NCBI RefSeq assembly: GCF_000204055.1
Contig: NW_006768791.1
Span: 994,339-1,058,338 of the forward strand
Source of the DNA: Melampsora larici-populina 98AG31
Taxonomy: Eukaryota; Basidiomycota; Pucciniomycetes; Pucciniales; Melampsoraceae
Reading direction: 5' to 3'
Length of the DNA stretch: 64,000 nt
The position numbers were made by a program, and so were the translations under genes. Below, one piece after another: positions 33,868-45,869 of this stretch; positions within the stretch are counted from its first letter, which is position 1, and every line of letters begins with the position of its first letter. The notes below the pieces were generated by a model. The model made no database searches and was not told the DNA's origin. It worked only from the letters and a program-made list of their open reading frames with translations.

Positions 33868-34012
33868 TTAAAGCAGTCCCTCGTCTGCGTTGCGGTTTTT
33901 TCCGCAACGCGGTTCTGAGATCTGGGTTGCGGTACGGGGGCTAAAAGCCGCAACGTGGCGCAACGCAGCGCGCAACATGAGCGTTGCTGGCCCAGGGTTG
34001 CTTCCCAGCCCT
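33868..34012. repeat. GC-rich palindromic insertion
   Basis: Contains a perfect stem GCGTTGCGG-tttttt-CCGCAACGC (33887-33910) and many TTGCG/CGCAA words. Composition is unlike its surroundings. It joins the coding sequence at about GGGCTGGGAAGCAACCC (minus strand). Termini are unclear. Confidence 0.4.
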
Positions 34013-34935
34013 TTTAGTTTCTGACATTCATCACAGACAACCAGCTCGTTCTTCTTGCTAAACTTTACTGGTATAGTACTTAGACAAGATGGTGAGTAGA
34101 GTGCGTTGCAATTGGAGTGTTGTTTTACTTTCCACGTTGAACGAGAATCGAGAGCAGCAATTAGGCGAGCCTTCTGATCTGCTGTCAGGTTAACTTCCCT
34201 TGCATCCGCACCAAACAGCTCTTGGCATATCACATATCGCTGGTTTCCACGATATATAGAGCAGCTCCTCTCCATGAATTGTGCAATTGACTGCTTTGCA
34301 CGTTTCCGCTCCCAGGTAGCGTCACAAAGTCCAGCGCAGGTAGTTTCGATAACACAAGATTTGTAGCTTGATGATGATGGATCGGCCACTTTACGTTTGA
34401 AGAACATGTTCAAACTTGTATTATTTGACATCCTTTCAGTGGATTGGACACACGATGCTGATATATTTGCAATATCAAAGATGAATCTGGTTAGTAAAGT
34501 GATTTCGTGGACTTGATTGGAGGAAATATGCATAGTAAAAAACCTTAACAACTAACCCGTTTTCCAATGCTCCACAGCCTTTGCTGTACGGCCTTGTTTC
34601 AAAGTCTTAGACTTTCCACCGCAATGACAACGGAAAACTTTGTCACCTCCAATCTTCTCCACCTTGCATCGATCACAGGGCACATCCGGTGTTGATAAAG
34701 GACACAAAGCAAGCAGATCTGTTTGCTTGCTAGCTTTGGGTTTGGTGAGTGTAGGATTTTGTTTGTTTTTAGACGAGGGAACAGGGTGCTCATCCTCTTT
34801 GCTACTTTCAATGACTATTGATTTGTTTTTCTTGTCTTTTGATTTGGGTGATTGATTTAGTACTTCATCTTCTTCGTCACTTTCAATGATAATTGGCTCA
34901 GTGTTGAGATTGTTTTCAGACAACATTCTTGGCAT
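33868..34935 (-). CDS. Basidiomycete zinc-finger family protein
   Basis: Two exons, 34935-34557 and 34457-33868 (stop), with a 99-nt intron (GTTAGT...ATCAG). ATG chosen at 34935 (MPRMLSEN). Exon 1: acidic region with two IIIESDEEDE/IVIESSKEDE-like motifs (SUMO-interacting type), a basic NLS, then CDRCKVEKIGGDKVFRCHC and H (HWKT), a Cys/His finger. Exon 2: CAGLCDATW, CQELFG and a C-terminal CDECQKLKG pair. I recall similar proteins as large lineage-expanded families in mushrooms and rusts, often near transposons; no function is known. The last ~50 codons (after KLKGLG) run into a GC-rich inserted sequence with TTGCG repeats, so the natural C-terminus is probably lost. Confidence 0.55.
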
Positions 34936-35069
34936 AAAAATGATCAAGGAGGAGATACAATAATAACTATGATTGGAAGAACTTTTTTACTTCTGAAAGC
35001 ACAGGAGGAAAAGCTGTGAGAAAACGAGTTTGACGAGACACTAAGCTACGTAACAAACAGACAAGACAA

Positions 35070-35480
35070 CCTTTATAAAGGTGACAGAAAACTTATCAGC
35101 CTGTGTTGATGAGACACACTGAGGCTGAAGAAAAGACACCGAGTTCTAAACTCGAACAAACCTTTATAAAGGTGACAGAAAACTTATCAGCCTGTGTTGA
35201 TGAGACACACTGAGGCTGAAGAAAAGACACCGAGTTCTAAACTTGAACAAACCTGAAAACGGGACAAGGAGGATTATGGATGATAATGTTTAGAATCTTT
35301 TTCCTCAATGAGGGAATATCAAAAAGAGAAAAGACTACAGCATCATACAACACACCTTTATAAAGGTGTCACAAAACTTATCAGCCTGTGTTGATGAGAC
35401 ACACTGAGGCTGAAGAAAAGACACTGAGTTCTAAACTCAAACAAACCTGAAAACAGGACAAGGAGGATTATGGATGATAA
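35070..35480. repeat. CCTTTATAAAGG promoter-like repeats, 3 copies
   Basis: A ~90-bp unit starting CCTTTATAAAGGTG, then TTATCAGCCTGTGTTGATGA and GACACACTGAGGCTGAAG, occurs at 35070, 35161 and 35355. The first two are in tandem. The third is preceded by an intervening segment that is itself repeated (CCTGAAAACGGGACAAGGAG at 35252 and its near copy at 35445). Each carries a palindromic TATA-like 12-mer. They lie 135-420 bp upstream of the minus-strand gene start at 34935. Confidence 0.75.
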
Positions 35481-38284
35481 TCTAATAGAGAAAAATTATA
35501 GAAAGTAAAAGAAAAGGAATGGAGTGAGGAAGAAAAACATTAGAGTGTATCAAGTATCGGTTCAGTAGAGTTCTTAGTACGACAGTGAAGAAGAGAATAA
35601 TAAATTGGTAATAACTCACATTTAGAATCTTTTTCCTCAATGAGGGAAAAAGTTCTAAATGTGAAGAGAGGCGTGGTTATAAGAGAAATCATCAAAATGA
35701 TAATACTGTAATCAGAAACAACACGTCCACTTTCTAATCAACTACCAATCCAAATCCGGTAAGTTCTTCCAATACTTCCTAAATGTGATTCATTCACCAA
35801 TTCCAAACCTTCCAACATTTCTACCCCTTATCCATGTATCCTAATTTCAACTTCATGTGTTTCATTTTGATATGTTCACAACACCATTCCTCCTGTCCAC
35901 ACTATACTTGATTGATTCATGTCTCTTTGACCTTCATTGGTTTTGACCCATACACAACTTATTCCAACAAAAGCATCCAGGATGATATTTCATTTACGTA
36001 TATCCTCCTCAGCCACCTTCTCACTATTCTGCTAGTTCTGCCAGTTCTGTCATAATTCACTGTCATAAATTTCAAATATATCAAACTACATCACTGATCA
36101 AACTATTCTCTATGTACTCTACACTACTCTACATTCTTAAAAGATTTTAAACTATCATGGAACTTGTTGGATAGTTCTTACATAATAGTAGCTAGTCCTT
36201 CAAACTTGTTCAAACTACTCCAGCCTGTAAATTTTAGTACAGTTCACAATCATAAACCGTACAGTTCACCACCCCAGAAAGTTCACAATCGTGAACTGAC
36301 CCAAGCAAATCATGACCATGAACTGACCCAGCTAAAATTTCCAAAAAAAAATCCAAAAGTCGGCAAAAACTGACCATTCTCATTAGGTACATTTTTCCAA
36401 AAAATCTGAAACCTGACCATTTTTGTTAGGTACTTTGGCGGATTTTGGAGCCAAAACCTGACCATTTTCATCAGGGACCTCCGCAGGAGCTTTCCAGGGT
36501 CCTCAAAGACCCCAAAAATCGAAAATGAAATGAATTCAATGAACAGTCAAAATCGAATTTAATGAATTTAAGATCTAAAGAACAATGAATTAAGAAACAA
36601 ACATTAGTAAATCAGAAAGCAAAGGAAATAAAGAATAGTTTAGATCAGAGAAAAAAAATAGAACAACTTACATAATAGATGAAAAAACTGAGATTTCATA
36701 GGACAGAATCAAGATCAGAGCTCAAAATTGAAACTGAATACTAAATTAGGGGTGTGATTGATTCCAGATGGAAAGAAGCTGAGATTGAATTCAATTTGAT
36801 GATGCTAAAAGGGATTAAGAGATAGTAAAGTTGTGATTTGAGGTCTTGATTGTTTGATTTGAATTGAATGAACAGTTGAAATCGAAATGGAGGAAGCTAA
36901 GATCTAAAGAAGAAGAATTCAAGAAAAGAACAGATAGAGTTAGTACAATGAGAGATTGAAGAAGATAGATAGAAAAGTAAAGAACTTACTTACATAAAAG
37001 CTCAAGATCGAAGTTGAAAATCAGAAAGCTGTGTGATCAAAGAAGAAAAAGAGAAAGTGGAGATTGGAAAGAAGAAGTAGATGTTAGAGTGTTTGTTAGT
37101 TTGGGTTGAAATATAGTATAAGAAAGAAAGGAAATCACCTACTTGTTAAAGACAACCAAGGATGCAACAGAATGAATTGAAGCTGAGAGAGGAGGGGAAG
37201 ATGACAAGTGTGATTTGAGCAAGAAAGTCCGATCGGAGATGGAATCAAAGTTGGGAAGAAGAGGGAAGGATTGATCATCTTGTAGGAGGTTTTCTGAAAG
37301 TATCTGTCTTGTTTTATCTGTCTCATTCGTTTTTTTGTCTGTGTGTGGAATCATTCTTCTTTTTTTTTAGATCCATCCATGGGATCATTGTGGTTTTTCT
37401 TTTCATCATTTTGATAGTGTTGGTGGTTGTTATGGGTCCTAGAATTGTTGAACAAAATGTTTTTTAGTTAGTAGAGGTTTCTTTGATAACAGAGACAAAG
37501 AAAGGTTATCTTACTTGTATTTTTGTGTTTAACCTTGATAACAGAGACAAGGAGAATTAGAAGAGATTGGCATACCTTTGGTTTTTTTAGTGTTATCAAG
37601 TCATTTTATTGAAGTTGTTGTTGTCTTTTCTTTTGCTGAGCTCGGCTGTCAGTCAAAGTGCTATATTTTATTTTAATTTATTTAAAATCGAAATTTGGGT
37701 CCCAGGGCTGGGTTTTTTTATTTTCGAGTTTTTTTCTATCAGGGCTTCCCGCCTGACCCTGGTCACAACTTCCAATCCACTTCAAATCATTTTTTTATTT
37801 TTTTATTACAAAGTTTGAGGAAATTATAAGAATTAGAAACTTGATTATCTTTGTCTAGAGTAGTGGTACAATTTCATACAGCATACCGCCAGGATTTGCC
37901 ATACATTGTGCATTCATCTACCAGCACTGCCAGCATAGATGCCTTGGGTTGAGAAATCTGAGGCATCATCGGAGGCAAATCCTCGGACAAACCTTGTCTA
38001 ACGTTTTTGCCCAAGGTATTTTTTTGCCCTGAGAATTACCTTGGATCAAAACCTCGGGAAGCTTCTGTCCGAGGTTTTGCATCCAAGGATACCTTGGATT
38101 ACAAGTGCAGGATAAACAAGGTTTACGTAGAATATATTTTTGGAAGTTTTTTTTTAATTTGTTACATTAGTAGTTGTGAATGAAAAAAGGATCAACAAGG
38201 TTTTACACGGAAATACACATCAAGACCTAAAGTTGTTAGAATTGCTTCATTGTTTTTTTATTTTCTGAACTTCATTTTCATAGG
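35481..38284. other. Long non-coding stretch with local repeats
   Basis: No gene supported. Holds a second TTTTCCTCAATGAGGGAA hairpin (about 35630; first at 35300), palindromic AGTTCACAATCGTGAACT words (36240-36330), three copies of (A)AA(A)CTGACCATTxTCATTAGG (36365-36475), and inverted CCTCGG/CCGAGG words (37975-38090). Confidence 0.5.
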
Positions 38285-38388
38285 TTGAGGGCAGCTTCAC
38301 CGCGCTTGAGTTCCATCATTATTTCATTGGTGGAATCTCATCCCCTCTCTGGCTCAGCCTACGCCACACAGCGTAGGAGTTCTACACC
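38285..38388. repeat. Dispersed hairpin repeat, copy 1
   Basis: Shares with 55764-55873: TTGAGGGCAGC at one end, CGGCGCTT-like word, GGCTC(A/T)GCCTACGC, and CACAGCGTAGGAGTTCTACA at the other. CCTACGC...GCGTAGG is a 7-bp stem with a 6-nt loop, kept in both copies although the flanks differ. Nature unknown. Confidence 0.55.
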
Positions 38389-38738
38389 GGTTCTGAGTTG
38401 CAATATTGATGGGGGCCGCATGTAACATTTTCATAATGGTGGCCATCTCTGCAATAACAAAGCAGAGGTCATCAGCAATCAAACAACTTGGATTTGATGA
38501 AAGGAAACAAGAGATAGACTTACTTATGAAAGAGGACAGGGGTACCTTCTCTGCCACGCTTCAGGCTAAGCCCCTCCGGTTCAGCTTGTCTTGCTTGTTG
38601 TATTGCTCTGAGAAACCATTGGTGAGTGAAACATTATCAACAAGAAACAAGAACATTGGTTTTGGGAACTTACAATCCATTACGTCTCTTCTTCTCAGCT
38701 TCTGAGAGAAGTTCTTTTGTGGTGGCTCGCTTACCCAT
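38382..38738 (-). CDS. 71-aa spliced hypothetical protein
   Basis: Three exons, 38738-38674, 38607-38524, 38448-38382, with two short GTAAGT introns ending TTTCTCAG and TTATTGCAG. Exon phases agree (2, 2) and the total is divisible by three. The protein starts MGKRATTKELLSEAEKKRRN and is basic. The stop lies in the dispersed hairpin repeat. Not recognised; it could be the first exons of a longer gene cut by the repeat. The clean splice sites are the main support. Confidence 0.35.
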
Positions 38739-38889
38739 GGTGGATTTGGAATCGTTGTTGGTATGTTGTGGTGGGATTGAGAGTATAATCTGGGTGGGAT
38801 TGAGGGTATGGAAGAGGTGGTGAGCTGTGGTGAACAGCCCAAATTCAATTGAGATAGGTGAATCTAGATTGAAGGCTTTGCTCATAACT

Positions 38890-40051
38890 TAGCCTGCATT
38901 GGCTGTGATTTTTTTTTTAAAAACTCAACCGGACAAGGTATCCTAGATTGACTGTAGTGAAAAATTTATAAGGAAACAAAGAAAATGGAGTGCATTTTGA
39001 ATTTGGCGCTTACATAATGATACACATGTAATGCAACATTTACATGACAAAAGCTTATTTTCTCAATTTCTACAACTCAATAACTGATTCATCATGTATC
39101 AGAAATAGGTCATATTGGGGTAATAAATGGTCAGTATCACAAGGGCTACAAAATGAGCTATAGTAATGCAAAATTGGACCACTTTACAAGAGATTTGTAA
39201 TTCCAAAAATGGTTTTCAGCTATGAATATTAGGAAGAAATCACCTGGTCACCCCTGAGATGGTGAAGGCCAGCCCTGCCGCCATAATGAACACAACTGAG
39301 TCAATGGAGACCTGGTACAAAGATATCCTTGCAAGACCGTACACCATCATCAAGGTTTTGGCAGATGTCTCTGCCAGTGACACAGCTTTATCACCATCCT
39401 GAGCTATGTTTTGAGGGGTGTGTCATCTGCCTTCTGGTGACATTAATTTGTGACAATTTGCAATTAGATAAAAGGCTCATGAAGTCACATTTAAATATAC
39501 CCACCCTGATGCACAAAAAGGACCTGCCCATTTGTAATGCTCCCAACCACCCAATCTTAACTAAGCCCCTCAAGGCCCCAAAATAAGTGGCTTACTCATC
39601 AAGCCACAAAATGTGGCAAACTCACTGCTTGCCAACATTCACAATCAAATGATCTCACAGTGATAGTGTAATATTGGTGCATGCTCTCTTTGAATTTCTC
39701 TTTCTCAGTTGGTGTCATCTCACGCTCACTCAAAAACTGCTTAGAAAATGGGATTGCCAGACAGTTACATATAAAATTTGCATGAACACAACTCAAACAA
39801 TATGATTGCCAAACATTTACATATAAAACTGATGCTGTGCATTAAAAGTTTTCCTCAGACTCAAACAACTGAAGATGTATCAGAATTTGGTGCTTATATC
39901 CTGAATTGCCCAACAGGAAAGTATTAGTACAGGTGAGGAGTCCTCATATGAGTTTTGATAATACCACACCTGGTTTGCATGCCCAGTAGCATCTTCAAGA
40001 ATTGGAGCCAGGTCTTGGCAGTGGAACACACTCAGGAATCCGAGGTGGAGC
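38890..40051. other. Intergenic
   Basis: No gene supported. 39240-39410 reads on the plus strand as a protein-like stretch (MVKASPAAIMNTTESMETWY) with no recognisable domain. Words TTTACATATAAAA(T/C)T recur at 39770 and 39815. Confidence 0.4.
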
Positions 40052-40304
40052 CACTGCAAACATTATTTGACTTGCCCAAGTGGGCAAGAAAAAATGATTG
40101 GGAGTATGAATTGTAATAAAATGATCTATCACTACCACCTGAGCCATAACACCCACACTACATATGTGTAGCAGGTTCAGTGAATAGGTGGTTATCATGT
40201 ACATACAGTTGTGCTCATTTATCTACTCATCAGGATACATTATTCATATGTAATACATGCTGTAACTTTTTCAGATTGATTAAAGCATACAAAAGATTGA
40301 CTAC
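40052..40304 (-). mobile_element. Truncated copy of the CACTG MITE
   Basis: Starts CACTGCAAACATTATTTG and matches, in inverse orientation, the right part of 10861-11483 as far as AAAAGATTGACTAC at 40304, where similarity stops. It is more diverged than the other two copies. No second end. Confidence 0.65.
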
Positions 40305-41230
40305 GGTTGATCCAGCCTAGTCACAACAAATTTTCAACCCTCAAGTAATACCCAAGTAGGGTATTTTGGTAGAGGTTTTTTTTGCATCTTATTGCCGCTT
40401 TTGACTCACTTGATCTCAGCTTTGTTGATTTGTACTTGGACTATTAAACCAGCAGCTTCAAATGCAAATCCTTCACGGACTCAAAAGCTCTCTTTGAGGA
40501 CGTTCACAAGTGGTGTCCAGTGTCAAGGATTTGGAAGTATTTTCAAAAAGTCAATTGGCAGATGGACGTCAATTGATGAGTCTCTTATCATTCTTGTCTT
40601 CTTAACTCACTATCCATTGCTGATACCTTGTCATTTTCATCACTCAAGACTTGGTATGACCAGGTACCAGCTGAAAAATTGATGAAGAGATACTGCTTCC
40701 ATTGATGCATATCACAAAACACCATCATGATATTTGGCATGATGTGTGACCCTCAAAGGGCTTTTCTTGTCTTATCTTGCTGTTTTCATCTTTTTGCATC
40801 TTCTGTCTCATTTCTTCATCTCTATGTATACAACCCACCGTGTAGTGATTACCACGGAGTCTTGAGGTTCAACAAGGCTGCTTCTCAGTAATTATTGAAT
40901 CTGAGAAGTCTTTACCGTCTTGATTATGACCTTGAGATGGTCTATTGTGGGTCAAAAGGATGTAGAGGATGTGTTGGAGTCAGAATCAGATGAACAAGAC
41001 ATGATGGATGTCTTTGTTGCAAAGGGAATGTGGCACTTGGAATAGAAGGGTGATCATGGGCTGAAAACTGTCCTTAATGATCCCCAAACCAAACACTTCA
41101 TCAACTCATTTTTCACAATTTTCCCAAAACGCAAATTTTTGTTTTTTTACAGAAATCACTTTTCTACATGTAGAAATGTGGTCACCCAGAAGGTGATTTC
41201 ACAAAATAAATCTGGCTTGAGCAAACACAG
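40305..41230. other. Intergenic
   Basis: No gene. A short acidic coding-like piece (40960-41040, DVEDVLESESDEQDMMDV) is open but isolated. Confidence 0.4.
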
Positions 41231-41877
41231 CCTTAGGGTGCCTTCACTTAAGAAAATTCTGACCAGAAATCACTGCCAGCATTAAAGAGGTTCCCAGGTG
41301 GGAAAGTGACCTAGGCTGGGAACATGATTGAGAGTAAAATGGTCATGAAATCATCTTGCACTGCACAACTAAGCCTTGAAGCATATGCTACATATGTGCA
41401 AACATCTGGGTAAATCCTTAGCTATCAGCTACATACACATCAGCTCAGTTATCTGTTCATCTGGATAGGAAAATTACATGTAATACATGTTGTAATTTTG
41501 CTCAGATTGTGACAAGCATTTTGAAAAATTGACTACATATATCACAATGACTACTCAGGCAATATTTCTTAGGCTGTGTAACAGTAACAGAAGGGGAATC
41601 TGGTCCCTGGGACCCAGATTCCCATCCAGGAACCTCTTTAATGCTGGCAGTGAATCACATTCTGTAAATTTTTTAATGCAAAAATGAAATGTGTACCACC
41701 AAATAGACACTTTAAATTTTGCAGAATGTGATTTCTCACCAGAAATTGCTTAAGGGTGTGTTCAAAATTCTGAGCAGAAATTGCATTCTGTAAATTTTAA
41801 AATGCAAAAATGAAACATACTCCACCAAACCAGCACTTTAAACTTTGCAGAAAATGGCTTAAGTGAACGCACCCTAA
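41231..41877. mobile_element. Outer MITE with CTTAGGGTG ends
   Basis: CCTTAGGGTGCCTTCACTTAAG on the left (41230) is matched by inverted CTTAAGTGAACGCACCCTAAG (41857-41877). Internal AAATTCTGA(C/G)CAGAAAT and ATTCTGTAAATTTT words repeat on both sides. It is split by the CACTG element 41271-41652, so it is the older insertion. A further CACCCTAAG follows at 41885. Confidence 0.55.
41271..41652. mobile_element. CACTG-type MITE (382 bp), nested
   Basis: Starts CACTGCCAGCATTAAAGAGG and ends with its exact inverse, about 24 bp perfect. Flanked by a 3-bp AAT duplication (41268-41270, 41653-41655). The interior resembles the 10861-11483 family (CTACATATGTGCA, TTACATGTAATACATG), so it belongs to the same broad lineage with different ends. 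Confidence 0.8.
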
Positions 41878-42429
41878 GTGAACACACCCTAAGAGTATGG
41901 GATTGAGAGGTGCATCTGCTGCAATTGATACTTGTGTGAAAGGTGTTGGATTGGTATATGATTGAGGATTTGTGCGTGGGCTATATGTAGTCAAGCAAGT
42001 GAAATCCTGTAGCAGGTCACTCAAACTCTAATCAAATTCTTCCGCTGATCCCAAATATAAAAACTACTCTAGAATGCTCTTGAAGTTAAAATGACAAGTG
42101 AAAAACTCCTATGTACACAAACAAGAGTGTGACCTACGTGTGCCTGGTCCTTAATAGGGCGGTTCAAGATGAGAAGTGTGAACGTCCTGATGCAGAGCCC
42201 TGATCTGTTTTTTTACAGTTGCTAGATTGCTAAAATTCTGGATCACGGTCGCGTGAACGGTCTTAAAATCATGCTTTTATGGCCTCTTATCTCCAGGCAC
42301 AACGCTTGATTTCTTTTTTTTTGGTAGAAGTCCTTTTTACTAGTGGGCCTTTTTTGATTGTTTTTCTTTGGTTGTCAAGAGGTTGAACATGATGTTGAGA
42401 GACATGTGAGCTCTCCTTCCGGCTTGTAC

Positions 42430-43246
42430 CACTACAAGAAAGATAATATTTTCTGGGCAGAAAATTAAATTATTGATACACAAAAATATTGAGAGGCCAG
42501 GAGGAGAGCAAAAAATGAATAAAAATATGCATCTTGTTCCCTGCATTGAGAACTTCACTCTGCATGTTTTTCCGTATTTTTACAGTCCATATTGATAAGT
42601 GTACTAAAAATAAACCTTCACAATCATCCAGTTGCAACCTGTAACAAGCACTGAAATTTGGCTCATTAGTGTTTAGAGAAACTTTTGATTTCTGAAAATA
42701 CTCATAACTTTGTCAAATCTGCCTCAAAACGCTCGATTTTGGGTGCATTGGTAAGCTGGAATTGTCCTCCAAATAGCTCATAATAGGACCACACAGCATG
42801 CTGGTCTGCTAAAAAAAGATATCATCTTTTTTATACATTTGTACATACAGATCCATAGAATGATTGTCATACTAGCTACATAGTTCTCGATCTTATGAAA
42901 GTTTGAGAGGAAGAGTTCAGCTTTCCAATGCACTTAAAATCGAGTGTTTTGAGGCAGATTTGACAAAGTTATAGGTGTTTTCAGAAATCAAAAGTTTCTC
43001 TAAACACTAATGAGCCAAATTTCAGTGCTTGTTACAGGTTGTAATTGGATCATTATGAAGGTTTATTGTTAGTACACTTATCAATATGGACTGTAAAAAT
43101 ATGAAAAAATATGGAGAGTGAAGCTCTCACCGCAGGGAACAAGATGCATATTTTTATTTATTTTTTGCCCTTCTCCTGGCCTCTCAATATTTTTGTGTAT
43201 CAATAATTTAATTTTCTGCCCAGAAAATATTATATTTTGTACAGTG
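42430..43246. mobile_element. CACTA-type fold-back element (817 bp)
   Basis: Starts CACTACAAGAAAGATAAT, ends ATTATATTTTGTACAGTG; 3-bp TAC duplication (42427-42429, 43247-43249). Two arms of about 330 bp are inverted copies (for example TTTTCTGGGCAGAAAATTAA and GCACTGAAATTTGGCTCATT on both), separated by about 140 bp. No transposase. Confidence 0.85.
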
Positions 43247-43362
43247 TACCCTTTTACTCTGTTGAGATCCCACAGATCTTGAATCACTCATTTCATTTCG
43301 CACTTGCTCCTCACTTCCTTCTTGGCTTCCATCTCCTACACTTCATACCTACCTGCTAGTAC

Positions 43363-44634
43363 CATGCCTTGCGTGTCCGACCGTGTTTCTGCTATACGTG
43401 GAATCACCAATCTCTATATCTTTGCCCACGCCACTTCTGAATTACGCATCCCCGGCATACCCTTGAATCCAGACAACCCAAGCAAAGGCAAGATGATCTT
43501 TTGAGATGACCCTGTGTTGTCCAACTTGTACGACGAAATTTTCAACAAAGAACAACAGTGGGGCAAACTTCTGCGTCAGCTCACGTCTCGTCGTTACCTC
43601 AACGACCGCATTCGCACACCACTACCTACTGCTTTTGACCTACGGGATATGCTGCGAACCAGAAGAACTGATTTCCGGCAGGCCATGCGCACAACACCAG
43701 AAGGTTTTCAGGCCCTCCTGAGCATGATCTGGTTCCATCCGATCTTTGTATCTTCGAGCAATAATCCGCAGCCACCAGTCGAGAAACAACTCGCAATCAC
43801 CCTTGAACAACTTGGCAGCAACAGCAACGGTGCCTCGGTTGGCAGGTTTGCGCGTAATTATAAAGTCGGTCGGGGGTCTGTAATCAACCGTAGCCGCCGG
43901 GTGATCTCGGCTATTTTGGACGTAGGCGCCCATTATCTGTCATGGCCAAACTCCAACAGACGGAAAGCCATTTCCAAAGTCCTTGAAAGGGATGGCTTTC
44001 TGGGTTGTGTGGGCTTCGTTGACGGTACTACAATACCTCTGTTTCAGCGTCCTGGTCGCGATGGCGAGGTGTTTTTCAATCGGAAACACCGATACTCTCT
44101 CAATGTGCAGATCGTTTGCGACTGCGACCGAAGGATAACGTACGCTTATGCAGGTTGGCCCGGATCGTGCTGAGACAGTACATTTTATTCCAAGACTGAA
44201 ATTTCAAATCATCCAAACAGGTATTTTGATAAAGGTAGGCGCTTCTTCCACTGCTTCGAACACATTCAAGTTTCTGATACATGTATTTGTCAGATGAATA
44301 TTTGTTAGCAGATTCAGCGTACATCCCCACCAAGTCTGTAGTCCCATCCTACAAAGGCCAGGCCGCCGAAGTTGAGAGAAACAAAGACTTCAACTGGTGT
44401 GTAGCGAAGTCTTGAGTTCGGAATGAGCATTGTATTGGTATCCTCAAGTCTCGCTGGGCCTCATTGCAGGGGTTAAGACTCAGTTTAAATAGTTGCAGTG
44501 ATATGCATAACATCCTGCGTTGGGTTCGTTGTTGCATCATCTTACATAATATGTTGGCCGATTTGGGCAACAATTGGAATGAAGAAGATCAAGACATCAT
44601 TTTGCGGGAACCGGGAGACATAGGACTTAATTGA
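43363..44634 (+). pseudogene. PIF/Harbinger nuclease, decayed
   Basis: HARBI1-like DDE_4 transposase. ATG at 43363 (MPCVSDRVSAIRG). In-frame stops at 43502 and 44171, a frame change between about 44240 and 44300, and a stop at 44413; reading resumes in frame each time. Landmarks: GASVGRFARNYKVGRGSVI (HTH-like), GFVDGTTIPL (first D), NRKHRYSLNVQIVCDC, AGWPGSC, LADSAY (second D, about 44311), NEHCIG (E, about 44427) and CCIILHNML near the end. The triad is recognisable but the gene cannot be translated whole. Confidence 0.85.
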
Positions 44635-44977
44635 CAAGGACTCGCTGTGCCCGATTTGGACATCATCGAAAGGGGCAGAGCCAGACGTGAATCAGTTCGC
44701 AATCACGCAGTGGCCTACAACTGGCAGAGCGGCGGGCTCCCAATCGTGTCATGAGATTTTTTCTTTCTTTCAAATTGTGTCATGCGATTTTTTTTCTTTC
44801 TTCAATTCTCAATTCAAAAGTGTTCGATTCAATGTCTATTTTTTCAAATGTTTTAGTGTTTGTTTCAATGCTTTACGCTGTCTTTCTATTTCTGGCACTT
44901 GTGTAGCGCAATCTTTGGTTTGATGTAATTCATACTGATTTTTAAATGACAATTACAAACTTGTTAAGACATATCAA

Positions 44978-45598
44978 GATGATTCCAAATGAGACAATTA
45001 CTCCAAATAAGACTCACAATAAGACTCACAATGGAAGCAGGGTGAGAAGGCTTGAATCTCGAGCTTCGCTGGAATCTCTCACTTTGGCCTATGTTCGATG
45101 AGGCCTCTCAACCTCTCATGTGTTTCAAACTCTCATGTGTTTCCACTGTCAACCTCGGATTTGTCTCTAGTTGAGAACAAATTTTTAAAAAGAACTTCAT
45201 ACTTATATCATTGCGAATCACTTAGAAGATAAAATTCGAGAACTTAGAAGCAAGATAACTAAAATAGTTGAAGGATCCACTGAGACTAAGATGATTCCAA
45301 ATAAGACGATTATTCTGAATAAGATTCACAATAGGACTCACAATGGAAGCGGGGTGAGAAGGCTTGAATCTCGAGCTTTGCTGGAATCTCTCACTTCGGC
45401 CTATGTTTGATGAGGCCTCTCAAGCTCTCATGTGTTTCAAACTCTCATGTGTTTCCACTGTCAACCTCGGATTTGTCTCTAGTTGAAAACAAATTTTTAA
45501 AAAGAACTTCATACTTATATCATTGCAAATCACTTAGAAGATAAAATTCGAGAACTTAGAAGCAAGATAACTAAAATAGTTGAAGGATCCACTGAGAC
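44978..45598. repeat. 309-bp tandem duplication
   Basis: Copy 1 44978-45286 and copy 2 45290-45598, period 312, starting GATGATTCCAAAT and ending CCACTGAGAC, with few differences. Non-coding. Lies between the Harbinger nuclease and the SANT-like gene. Confidence 0.85.
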
Positions 45599-45869
45599 GA
45601 CACGACAAACCCCTAATAAGAGAGAGGGGAAGATATAAAGGTGAAGATATAGATGATACATAGCACAAGAAAAAGGGGCGGAACAGCACCAAAAACAGAA
45701 ACAGAAAACACAAGAACAGAAGCCAGGAATTTGAGATATAGTTTGAGATGACATGATCGATGCAGTCTGTTCATGAGGTTCACGGAAAGGAGAGATTCAG
45801 CGCTGAGTCAGCCTTCCGGGTCAATCAGTTAAGGTCCAAACTGGGTGACTTGCACTGCTTAGCCAAAAC

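Noticed and set aside
44978..45598. Tandem 309-bp copies as a pair of LTRs
   Set aside because: Only 3 bp apart, no TG...CA ends, no internal domain.
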